Shown here: piece after piece, positions 18,098 to 25,226 of the stretch
Numbering within the stretch: the first letter of the stretch is position 1
Layout of the letters: each line of letters starts with the position of its first letter
Source: DATIRA01 sp964553405
GTDB lineage: Bacteria; Pseudomonadota; Gammaproteobacteria; Steroidobacterales; Steroidobacteraceae
Direction of reading: 5' to 3'
NCBI GenBank assembly: GCA_964553405.1
Contig: CAZKLS010000016.1
Location: 1 to 37,322, forward strand
Length of the DNA stretch: 37,322 nt
Made by a program: the position numbers and the translations under genes
The notes under the pieces: model-generated
Seen by the model: only the letters and a program-made list of their open reading frames with translations
Databases searched by the model: none
What the model was told of the DNA's origin: nothing

Positions 18098-19472
18098 CGT
18101 CTGGGTCGTCGACGACGACGCCTCGATCCGCTGGGTGCTCGAGCGGGCGCTCAGGCAGGGCGGCATGGAGCCCACCGCCTTCGAGGAGGCCTCGAGCGCG
18201 CTCTCGGCGCTGCGCCGCGAACAGCCGGACGTGCTGGTGACCGACATCCGCATGCCCGGTCGCAGCGGGCTCGAGCTGCTGGAGGAGCTTCGCGCCAAGC
18301 GGCCGCGCCTGCCCGTCATCGTGATGACGGCGCATGCCGACCTCGACAGCACCGTTGCCGCTTTCCAGGGTGGCGCGTTCGAGTACCTGCCGAAGCCCTT
18401 CGACATCGACCAGGCGGTCGAGCTCGTCAGGCGCGCCGCGGCCCAGGGCCAGCGCTCGGAGACCTCGGCGACGGAATCCCGCCGGATCCCCGAGATGCTC
18501 GGGCACGCGCCGTCGATGCAGGAAGTGTTCCGGGCGATCGGACGACTGTCACGCTCGAGCATGACGGTGTTGATCACCGGCGAGTCGGGAACGGGCAAGG
18601 AACTGGTCGCTCGAGCACTGCATCGTCACAGTCCGCGCGCGGCCAAGCCGTTCATTGCGCTGAACACGTCCGCCTTCACCGCGGACCTCCTCGAATCCGA
18701 GCTCTTCGGGCACGAGAAGGGTGCGTTCACCGGCGCTGCGGAACTGCGTCGTGGACGGTTCGAGCAGGCGGACGGAGGCACGCTGTTCCTGGATGAGATC
18801 GGGGACATGTCCCCGGCGCTGCAGACGCGCCTGCTGCGCGTCCTGGCCGAGGGCGAGTTCTACCGGGTCGGAGGCCAGATGCCCGTGCGCGTGGACGTGC
18901 GCGTCATCGCGGCCACGCACCAGGACCTCGAGCAGCGGGTCGGACAGGGGCTGTTCCGCGAGGACCTGCTCCACCGGCTGAACGTGATCCGGATCGAGGT
19001 GCCCCCGCTGCGGCAGCGCAGGGAAGATATCCCGGAGCTGCTGCAGCATTACCTCGACGTCGCCGCGATGGAACTCGGTGTGGCGCCGAAGGTGCTGGCA
19101 CCGGAGGCGCAGCGGGCCCTGATCTCGTTCGACTGGCCCGGCAACGTCCGGCAGCTCGTCAATGCCTGCCGTCGCCTGACCGTGCTGGCCGCAGGTCGTG
19201 AAATCGCCGCCGAGGACATTCCGTCCGACCTCGGAGGGGCGGAGGCCGGGCCTGCGGGAGGTCCTGACTGGACTCAGTCGCTGGCGAGCTGGGCCCAGGG
19301 CCGGCTGGCCGCCGGCGGCGCGCCGCTGCTCGAGGAGGCCATGCCCGAGTTCGAGCGCACGCTGATTCGCGAGGCCCTGAAGGCGACGCACGGCGGCCGC
19401 CAGGAGGCGGCCAGGCTGCTCGGCTGGGGTCGCAACACGTTGACCCGAAAGCTCAAGGAACTGGGAATGTAG
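18075..19472 (+). CDS. glnG: Nitrogen regulation response regulator NtrC (GlnG)
   Basis: Sigma54-dependent activator that, once phosphorylated by NtrB, drives glnA and other nitrogen-scavenging genes. The 465-residue product has a receiver domain with acidic cluster DDD (13-15), phospho-acceptor Asp57 in VTDIRMPG and Lys107; an AAA+ domain with Walker A GESGTGKE (169-176), the sigma54-contact loop GAFTGA (216-221) and Walker B GTLFLDEIGDM (235-245); and a C-terminal Fis-type helix-turn-helix (GGRQEAARLLGWGRNTLTRKLKELG). The ATG at 18075 lies inside the ntrB 3' end. It is the probable ligand of the glnA upstream sites. Confidence 0.96.
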   Translation: MNSVKPLNVWVVDDDASIRWVLERALRQGGMEPTAFEEASSALSALRREQPDVLVTDIRMPGRSGLELLEELRAKRPRLPVIVMTAHADLDSTVAAFQGGAFEYLPKPFDIDQAVELVRRAAAQGQRSETSATESRRIPEMLGHAPSMQEVFRAIGRLSRSSMTVLITGESGTGKELVARALHRHSPRAAKPFIALNTSAFTADLLESELFGHEKGAFTGAAELRRGRFEQADGGTLFLDEIGDMSPALQTRLLRVLAEGEFYRVGGQMPVRVDVRVIAATHQDLEQRVGQGLFREDLLHRLNVIRIEVPPLRQRREDIPELLQHYLDVAAMELGVAPKVLAPEAQRALISFDWPGNVRQLVNACRRLTVLAAGREIAAEDIPSDLGGAEAGPAGGPDWTQSLASWAQGRLAAGGAPLLEEAMPEFERTLIREALKATHGGRQEAARLLGWGRNTLTRKLKELGM

Positions 19473-19500
19473 CGGTGCCGCCGGCGCCGGCCTGCGCGCT

Positions 19501-20478
19501 TCAGCAGGTGCAGGCCTGCACAGTGCGCCGCGGCGCATCGAGCGTGCCGACCAGCTCGCCTGCCGATGCCATGGTGTTTGCCGCCAGGTACTCCGCGATG
19601 CCTGCGTTGATCTTCCGGCAAGCCAGCGGGTCGTAGAACAGCGCGGTGCCGACTCCGACCGTCGTCGCGCCGGCGATGATGAACTCGAGCGCGTCCCGGG
19701 CCGTCTGTATGCCGCCCTGGCCGATGATCGGAATCCCGTGCGGCCGTGCGACCTCGGCGACCTGCATCACCTTGAGCAGCGCGATCGGCTTGATCGCGGG
19801 CCCCGACAGCCCCCCCTGAATGTTGCCGATGACCGGCCGGCGCGTCGCGACGTCGATGGACATGCCCATGACGGTATTGATCACCGACAGCGCATCACTG
19901 CCGGCCTCGATGCAGCAACGGGCGTTTTCCCGAATGTCCGTCTGGTTCGGCGAGAGCTTCGTGACCAGCGGCTTGCGCGTCACCTTGCGGCAGGCGGCCA
20001 CGACGCGCGCCGACATCTCCGGGTAGTTTCCGAACTGCACGCCGCCTTCCTTGATGTTCGGGCAGGAGATGTTGATCTCGATCGCGTCGATCGGCGAATC
20101 GTCGAAGCGTGCCGTCACCTCGACGTAGTCCTCGATCGTCGAGCCGCAGACGTTCGCGATGAAGCGCGTCTCGCTGAAATCGAGCGTTGGCAGGATCTGT
20201 GTTATCACCTGCTCGACACCGGGATTCTGCAGGCCGATCGCGTTCAGCATGCCCATCGGCGTCTCGTAGACCCGGTGCGCCGGGTTGCCCAGCCTCGGCT
20301 CGCGCGTCGTGCCCTTCAGCACGATCGCGCCGACGTCGGCGTTGCTGAAACCCTCGACCCGCGTGTACTCCTCGCCGAAGCCCACGCAACCCGACAACAG
20401 CACGATCGGAGACGCGAGGCGCAGGCCGCAGAAGTCGACGGCCAGGGACGGCGGCAGGGATCCGGTGTCGGCAGGCAT
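19501..20478 (-). CDS. Dihydroorotate dehydrogenase, class 1B-like catalytic subunit
   Basis: FMN-dependent oxidoreductase of the dihydroorotate dehydrogenase family; the true reaction would be oxidation of dihydroorotate to orotate in pyrimidine synthesis. The 325-residue product (ATG at 20478; a TTG three codons earlier is less likely) has GFGEEY near the N-terminus, IVLKGTT, the class 1B string GMLNAIGLQNPG, the active-site loop INISCPNIKEGG with a class 1-type catalytic Cys, KLSPN, and GQGGIQTARDALEFI for FMN phosphate. Class 1B enzymes normally work with the iron-sulfur flavoprotein PyrK, but no pyrK is adjacent. Most gammaproteobacteria use class 2 PyrD, so this may be a paralogue. It is convergent with ntrC, 28 bases apart. 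Confidence 0.85.
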   Translation of the reverse strand: MPADTGSLPPSLAVDFCGLRLASPIVLLSGCVGFGEEYTRVEGFSNADVGAIVLKGTTREPRLGNPAHRVYETPMGMLNAIGLQNPGVEQVITQILPTLDFSETRFIANVCGSTIEDYVEVTARFDDSPIDAIEINISCPNIKEGGVQFGNYPEMSARVVAACRKVTRKPLVTKLSPNQTDIRENARCCIEAGSDALSVINTVMGMSIDVATRRPVIGNIQGGLSGPAIKPIALLKVMQVAEVARPHGIPIIGQGGIQTARDALEFIIAGATTVGVGTALFYDPLACRKINAGIAEYLAANTMASAGELVGTLDAPRRTVQACTC

Positions 20479-20529
20479 GACGGCCAATTGTACGTGAACG
20501 CGTCGCAGCGGGACCCGCCGGCGCCGCGC

Positions 20530-20958
20530 TCAGCCGGTGATGAACTTCTCCAGCTGCTCGATCGTCTCCTGCTGCGATTCGATGACGTGCCGGACGCAGT
20601 CACCGATCGAGACCATGCCGACGAGCCGGCCTGCGTCCGTCACCGGCAGGTGCCGGATCCTGCGTTCGGTCATCAGCTCCATGCAGCGTCGAACCGACTC
20701 GGTCGGCGTCACCGTGACGACCGGCGACGTCATGATCTGCCACACGGGGGTCTCGGCCGACGATCGCCTGAGCAGGATCACCTTCCTGGTGTAATCCCGC
20801 TCGGAGATGATCCCTACGAGTTCGTCGCCGCGCAGCACGGGTAGCGCGCCGACGTGCCGATCCGCCATGATCTGTATGGCCGCGAGCACCGGCTCCTCGG
20901 CCTCGATGGTCCAGATCTCCTCCCCCTTCCCGGCGAGCAACTGACTGACGATGGTCAT
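20530..20958 (-). CDS. CBS-pair domain protein
   Basis: A 142-residue protein made of two CBS motifs, a Bateman module that usually binds adenine nucleotides such as AMP or ATP. First CBS: residues about 14-60 with AIQIMADRHVGALPVL and GIISERDYTRKV. Second: about 76-130 with MTSPVVTVTPTESVRRCMELM, RRIRHLPVTDAGRLVGMVSIGD. No catalytic domain is attached, so a regulatory role is inferred; the target is unknown. It lies just upstream of the dihydroorotate dehydrogenase gene on the same strand (51 bases) and could share its transcript. Confidence 0.87.
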   Translation of the reverse strand: MTIVSQLLAGKGEEIWTIEAEEPVLAAIQIMADRHVGALPVLRGDELVGIISERDYTRKVILLRRSSAETPVWQIMTSPVVTVTPTESVRRCMELMTERRIRHLPVTDAGRLVGMVSIGDCVRHVIESQQETIEQLEKFITG

Positions 20959-21029
20959 TCCCGCGTTCCCCCCCGAGGCCCGGTCCCCCGGTTCGCTTGC
21001 GGCCCGATTCTAAGGCAGGTACTGGTGCC

Positions 21030-21497
21030 GTGTTCGAGATCGTGCTGTTCGAGCCCGAGATCCCTCCGAATGCGGGCAACGTGATCCGGCTCTGCGCCAA
21101 CGCCGGTGCCCGGCTGCACCTGGTGGCGCCGCTCGGTTTTCGCCTCGATGCGAAGGGCCTCAGGCGGGCTGCGATGGACTACGCGGAGATCGCCGCGGTG
21201 ACGGTGCACCCGGACTTCGAGCGCTGCCTGCGGCACCTCGGGGGTCGTCGCTGGTTCGCATGCTCCACGCGAGGGCTGCAGCGCTACGACGCGCCCCGCT
21301 ACCGGGCCGGCGACGTATTCGTATTCGGACCCGAGACCCGTGGCCTGCCGGACACGGTGCTCGACGCCTGTGCGCCCCAATGCCGGCTGCGGATTCCGAT
21401 GCGCCCCGCGGCGCGCAGTCTCAACCTGTCCAACGCCGTGGCGATCGTGCTCTTCGAGGCCTGGCGGCAGCTCGACTTCAGCCTTTCTCCGCCTTGA
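21030..21497 (+). CDS. trmL: tRNA (cytidine/uridine-2'-O-)-methyltransferase TrmL
   Basis: SPOUT-class enzyme that methylates the ribose at wobble position 34 of the two leucine tRNAs. From the GTG at 21030 the product is 155 residues, as usual. It shows the SPOUT motifs: FEPEIPPNAGNVIRLCANAG (residues 7-26), VFVFGPETRGLP in the middle, and IPMRPAARSLNLSNAVAIVLFEAWRQL that forms the trefoil knot and binds AdoMet. A TTG 11 codons earlier is possible but gives a non-family N-terminus. Its last 20 bases overlap the convergent gpsA gene. In E. coli trmL is also next to the gpsA operon. Confidence 0.94.
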   Translation: MFEIVLFEPEIPPNAGNVIRLCANAGARLHLVAPLGFRLDAKGLRRAAMDYAEIAAVTVHPDFERCLRHLGGRRWFACSTRGLQRYDAPRYRAGDVFVFGPETRGLPDTVLDACAPQCRLRIPMRPAARSLNLSNAVAIVLFEAWRQLDFSLSPP

Positions 21498-22506
21498 TCG
21501 TGCGCAGCATCAGCGCGTTGACCGCTTCCCGTGGCGGCAGACCGGCGTAGAGCACGCGATAGATCTGCTCCGCGATCGGCATCTCGACATCGTGCCGTGC
21601 CGCGACCTCGTGCACCGCCCGGGCGGCCAGCACGCCCTCGACGACCTGGCCGATTTCGGCCTGGGCCTGCTCGAGCGAACGGCCGGCGGCCAGCGCCAGG
21701 CCCATCCGGCGGTTTCGCGACTGGTCGTCGGTGCAGGTGAGCACCAGGTCGCCGAGCCCGGCGAGGCCCATGAACGTCTCGCGATCCGCGCCGAGCGCGA
21801 CGCCGAGCCGCATCATCTCAGCGAGTCCGCGCGTGATCAGCGCCACGCGGGTGTTCGCCCCGAAGCCGAGGCCGTCGGAAATGCCCGCACCGATCGCGAG
21901 CACGTTCTTCACGGCCCCGCCGACCTCGACGCCGACCATGTCGCCGGAAGCGTAGGCGCGGAAATTCTCGCTGGAGATGTTGCGCGCCAGCTCCAGCGCG
22001 AACGACTCGTCCTTTGAAGCCACGGTCATCGCGCTCGGCAGGCCCGCGCCGACTTCCTGCGCGAAGGTCGGGCCGGACAGCACGGCGGTGGGTACCTCGG
22101 GGCCCAGAACCTCGGCTGCCACCTGGTGAGGAAGCCGGCCGCTCGAGAGCTCGAATCCCTTGGTCGCCCAGGCCACCTGCTGCCCGGCGCGCAACAGCGG
22201 CCGGACGCGCTCGAGGACCTCGCGGAAGGCGTGGCTGGGCACGACGACCAGCAGCAGGCCGGCCTGCCGGACCGCTCGCGAGAAGTCCGGCTCGATCTCG
22301 AGTCCCTCGGGCAGCGCGACGCCGGGCAGGTAGCGGGCGTTGAGCCTGTCGCGCGCCATCGCCGCGAGCTCCTCCGTCTCGATGCCCCACAGCAGGCTGC
22401 GGTGGCCCGAGCGCGCCAGGTGCACGGCCAGCGCCGTTCCCCACGAACCGGAGCCCAGCACGGCCACCGTGGGCAGAGAGCCGGGCGGTTTCGTGTCCTC
22501 CGTCAA
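21478..22506 (-). CDS. gpsA: Glycerol-3-phosphate dehydrogenase [NAD(P)+]
   Basis: Reduces dihydroxyacetone phosphate to sn-glycerol 3-phosphate for phospholipid synthesis. The product has the Rossmann motif VLGSGSWGTALA (residues 16-27), VVVPSHAFREVL, KGFE and LSGPTFAQEVGAGLPSA, and the catalytic region VEVGGAVKNVLAIGAGISDGLGFGAN. Length is 342 residues with a TTG start at 22506, which is close to family size; an in-frame GTG 13 codons later would give MAVLGSGSWG and cannot be excluded. It is the last gene of yibN-grxC-secB-gpsA and its 3' end overlaps trmL head-on by 20 bases. Confidence 0.95.
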   Translation of the reverse strand: MTEDTKPPGSLPTVAVLGSGSWGTALAVHLARSGHRSLLWGIETEELAAMARDRLNARYLPGVALPEGLEIEPDFSRAVRQAGLLLVVVPSHAFREVLERVRPLLRAGQQVAWATKGFELSSGRLPHQVAAEVLGPEVPTAVLSGPTFAQEVGAGLPSAMTVASKDESFALELARNISSENFRAYASGDMVGVEVGGAVKNVLAIGAGISDGLGFGANTRVALITRGLAEMMRLGVALGADRETFMGLAGLGDLVLTCTDDQSRNRRMGLALAAGRSLEQAQAEIGQVVEGVLAARAVHEVAARHDVEMPIAEQIYRVLYAGLPPREAVNALMLRTIKAEKG

Positions 22507-22519
22507 GCCGGGCGGCGCC

Positions 22520-23017
22520 TCAGTTGACGGCCGGGTTCTGCTGCGCGGCCTGCTGCTGCGCGGCCCGCGCGTGCAGCGCCTCGAAAGTCACCAGCGGCAG
22601 CAGGAACGGCGGGAAACCGCCCTTCGACACCAGCTCAGAGACCGTGGCGCGCGCATAGGCCATCAGGTAGTTCGGCGCCATGATGGTCAGCACCTGGTTC
22701 ATGTCGTTCGACGGCAGGTTGCGGATCAGGAACGCGCCGGCCTGCTGCAGCTCGAGCAGCCAGACGGTCTTCTCCCCGATCTTGGCCTCGAGGTTCACCT
22801 GCAGCACGACCTCGTGCAGGTCCTGCGCCAGCACGTTCGCGCGGGTCGCGAGATTGAGGTTCACCGAGGGGCTGGTCTGCTGCTGCGACTGCTGCTGCAC
22901 GAACGGGCCGTTCGGCGCCTCGAAAGAGCAGTCCTTGATGTAGATCGCCTGCGGGGTGACCACGGGCGCATTGGGGTCTGCGGCCGGCTGGGCGGCCTGG
23001 GTGTTTTCCTCGGTCAT
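22520..23017 (-). CDS. secB: Protein-export chaperone SecB
   Basis: Tetrameric cytosolic chaperone that holds preproteins unfolded and passes them to SecA. The product from the ATG at 23017 is 165 residues. Typical segments are IYIKDCSFEAPNGP (residues 26-38), VNLEAKIGEKTVWLLELQQAGAF (74-96 region) and FPPFLLPLVTFEALHARAAQQ (135-155). The N-terminal 20 residues and the C-terminal tail are Gln/Ala-rich, as often seen. It lies between grxC and gpsA, as in E. coli. Confidence 0.96.
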   Translation of the reverse strand: MTEENTQAAQPAADPNAPVVTPQAIYIKDCSFEAPNGPFVQQQSQQQTSPSVNLNLATRANVLAQDLHEVVLQVNLEAKIGEKTVWLLELQQAGAFLIRNLPSNDMNQVLTIMAPNYLMAYARATVSELVSKGGFPPFLLPLVTFEALHARAAQQQAAQQNPAVN

Positions 23018-23067
23018 CGTTTGCTGTCCTCTTCGGAAGTGGGTTCCGGCCCCGCGGGGCGGTTGAT

Positions 23068-23340
23068 TCAGGCGCGGCCCAGCAGCTGGTCGAGCTCGCC
23101 CGTCCTCTCGAGGGCGTGGAGCTCGTCGGAACCGCCGATGTGGCGCTCGCCAATGAAAATCTGTGGAACGGTGCGCCGGCCGCTGCTTCGCGCCAGCATC
23201 TCCTCGCGACGTTCCGGATGCTCGCCGACGTCGACTTCCTCGAAGGCGACGCCCTTGCGGCCGAGCAGGTGCTTGGCCCGCAGGCAGTAGGGACACCAGG
23301 CGGTCGAGTACATCGTGACCTGTGGCAGCGCGGCGGACAC
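23068..23340 (-). CDS. grxC: Glutaredoxin 3
   Basis: Small dithiol glutaredoxin that reduces disulfides with glutathione. From a GTG at 23340 the product is 90 residues, matching the family. Seen: VTMYSTAWCPYC with the active-site pair Cys16-Pro-Tyr-Cys19, RTVPQIFIGERHIGG (56-70) with the cis-proline and the glutathione-binding GG, and a C-terminal helix. The longer open frame upstream overlaps the rhodanese gene; the GTG 7 bases after that gene's stop is preferred. Confidence 0.94.
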   Translation of the reverse strand: MSAALPQVTMYSTAWCPYCLRAKHLLGRKGVAFEEVDVGEHPERREEMLARSSGRRTVPQIFIGERHIGGSDELHALERTGELDQLLGRA

Positions 23341-23347
23341 GCGGTCG

Positions 23348-23785
23348 TCACCTGGCCTTGCGGTCCGAACGGACCACCGGCAGGTTCTCCGATTTCCACG
23401 CCTGCATGCCGCCACGCAGGTTCAGGACCTTCGAGAACCCCTCTCCCCTGAGCACGCGCGCGGCGGCGCCGGAGCGCATGCCGCTCTCACACACCGTGAT
23501 GACCACCTTGTCCCGGTACTTCTTCAGGCTCTCGAGGCCCTGGGGCAGTTCGGCCTGGGGAACGTGACGCGCGTCGAGCACGTGGCCGGCATCGAACTCG
23601 TCCTTGCTGCGCACGTCGAGCAGCAGCGCGCCCTGGTTGATCAGTCGGACAGCGTCGGCCGCGCCGACGGATTCGCCGCCGCTGCGCATGCGGCTCAGCT
23701 CGTAGGCCAGCACGAACGCAGCCATGACGGCGGTGCCCCCGACGAGAAAAGGGTGCCGGGCGGCGTATTCGAGTAACAGCTCCAT
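23348..23785 (-). CDS. yibN: Membrane-anchored rhodanese-domain protein (YibN-like)
   Basis: A 145-residue protein with one N-terminal transmembrane anchor (residues about 12-30) and a rhodanese domain (about 40-138): LLLDVRSKDEFDAGHV, then the active-site loop around Cys99 (VCESGMRSG), and NLRGGMQAW. The cysteine suggests sulfurtransfer or a related thiol role; the true substrate is unknown. The ATG at 23785 fits the family better than an earlier ATG at 23836. It is the first gene of the yibN-grxC-secB-gpsA operon, the same order as in E. coli. Confidence 0.9.
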   Translation of the reverse strand: MELLLEYAARHPFLVGGTAVMAAFVLAYELSRMRSGGESVGAADAVRLINQGALLLDVRSKDEFDAGHVLDARHVPQAELPQGLESLKKYRDKVVITVCESGMRSGAAARVLRGEGFSKVLNLRGGMQAWKSENLPVVRSDRKAR

Positions 23786-23813
23786 GCGAAGGCCGGGGAA
23801 AACAGGGCGGCGG

Positions 23814-23822
23814 ATTATAGCA
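23814..23822 (-). promoter_or_regulatory. Extended -10 promoter of yibN-grxC-secB-gpsA
   Basis: On the minus strand TGCTATAAT is a perfect extended -10 element, 29 bases before the yibN ATG. A -35 match is poor, as is common for this promoter type. Confidence 0.6.
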
Positions 23823-23878
23823 GCCTCCTCCGCCACGTTAGACTTGCGTCCACCGACTTTCTGCCAGGTGCCTTCGAG

Positions 23879-25081
23879 GTGACCACCACCGCACGCCGCC
23901 AGCCTGCCAGGCCTGTCCGCCGGCGCCGGGCCGCGCTCGCACTGCCGATCGTGCTGGGCCTGCTCGTTGCCGCCGCGCCGCCGTCGGTGGCGGGACGCGA
24001 GCCCACCCCCGCGCAGAAGGAGGCCGAACTCAAGAAGGTCCAGACGCGGATAGACAAGCTGCGAAAGTCCGTCAACGCCGACATCCAGAAGCGGGACAAG
24101 CTGAGCGTGCAGTTGCGCGATTCCGAGCTCGCGGTCCAGTCGGCCAGGAAGCAGCTCGAGCAGACACGCGCGCAGCGCATGGTCGCGGAGTCGCGGTTGC
24201 GGGAGCTCGAGCAGGAGCAGACCGAGGTCGAGCGGGACCTGGATGCGGAGCGCAGGGCGCTCGCGGGGCAGCTCAGGGCAGCCTACGTGAACGGCCGGGA
24301 AGAACAGCTGAAGCTGCTGCTGAACCAGGAGGACCCCTCAGGCTTCGGCCGCATGCTGGCGTACTACGGCTACTTCGGCCGCGCGCGCGCCGAGCGGATC
24401 GCCAGCATCAGCGAAAAGCTGGAGCGACTCGAGCGGCTCGGCGACGAGGTTGCGACCGAGACCGCCCGCCTGCGGGAACTCGAGCAGCGCCAGCAGCAGG
24501 AACTCGCCTCGCTCGATGCCGCGAAGGACGACCGCGGCAAGGCCGTTGCGGCCATCGAGCGGGACATCAAGAACCGCGGCGGCGAGATCAAGCGGCTGCA
24601 GTCGCAGGCCAGCGCGCTCGAGAGGCTGGTCGTCGAACTGCGCAAGGCGCTCGAGGCCAAGCCGGTCGCCCGGCAGGCGCCGTTCGAGCCGCTGCGGGGC
24701 AAGCTGCCCTGGCCGGTGCAGCAGGGCAAGGTGCTGGCGCGCTACGGGCAACCGAGGGCGGGTGGCTCGCTGCGCTGGCAGGGGATGCTGATCGGGACGG
24801 ATCGCGGAGCGCGGGTGCGGGCGCCCTACCCAGGGCAGGTCGTTTACGCGGACTGGTTGCCGGGCATGGGCCTGATGATGGTCCTGGACCACGGGGGCGG
24901 CTACATGAGCCTCTACGGTCACAACGAGGAGATCTTCCGCAAGCCCGGCGACCGGGTGGATGCCGGCGAGGTCATCAGCTCGGTCGGCGACTCCGGGGGC
25001 AACAATCAGCCGGCGCTGTACTTCGAGGTTCGCCGCGGCCGGGTTCCGGTGGACCCCGAGAACTGGCTGAAGAAGCGCTAG
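23879..25081 (+). CDS. envC: Murein hydrolase activator EnvC
   Basis: Periplasmic coiled-coil protein that activates the amidases AmiA/AmiB at the septum under FtsEX control. The 400-residue product starts with GTG, has a basic N-terminus and a hydrophobic export segment (about 19-38), long heptad-rich coiled coils (about 44-255), and a C-terminal LytM domain (about 270-400). That domain lacks the zinc ligands of active LytM peptidases: the first His position reads GMLIGTD, and LYFEVRRG has Tyr instead of His. This is what is expected for EnvC, which is an activator rather than an enzyme. It is divergent from yibN, the same relation as in E. coli. Confidence 0.93.
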   Translation: MTTTARRQPARPVRRRRAALALPIVLGLLVAAAPPSVAGREPTPAQKEAELKKVQTRIDKLRKSVNADIQKRDKLSVQLRDSELAVQSARKQLEQTRAQRMVAESRLRELEQEQTEVERDLDAERRALAGQLRAAYVNGREEQLKLLLNQEDPSGFGRMLAYYGYFGRARAERIASISEKLERLERLGDEVATETARLRELEQRQQQELASLDAAKDDRGKAVAAIERDIKNRGGEIKRLQSQASALERLVVELRKALEAKPVARQAPFEPLRGKLPWPVQQGKVLARYGQPRAGGSLRWQGMLIGTDRGARVRAPYPGQVVYADWLPGMGLMMVLDHGGGYMSLYGHNEEIFRKPGDRVDAGEVISSVGDSGGNNQPALYFEVRRGRVPVDPENWLKKR

Positions 25082-25134
25082 CCGCGGTTTCAGCAGGCGC
25101 CACGGCACCCCGCCCGGGCGGCGGCTCGTTGAGC

Positions 25135-25151
25135 GAACTGCGGCGCAGTTC
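25135..25151 (+). other. Hairpin between envC and the GGDEF/EAL gene
   Basis: GAACTGC (25135-25141) and GCAGTTC (25145-25151) form a perfect 7-base-pair stem with a 3-base loop. A short TTT comes four bases later. It could weaken read-through from envC, but no proper T-run follows. Confidence 0.3.
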
Positions 25152-25226
25152 CGGGTTTCGCGGCCTGGCATCGGGGACCATTCGTGTCCAGACCGCAGCC
25201 ACCGGACCGGTGTAAGGACGCCCGGA

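Noticed and set aside
19507..19520. GTGCAGGCCTGCAC palindrome at the end of the dihydroorotate dehydrogenase gene as an operator
   Set aside because: It lies in coding sequence at a 3' end between convergent genes, with no promoter nearby; a perfect palindrome of this size can arise by chance in GC-rich code.
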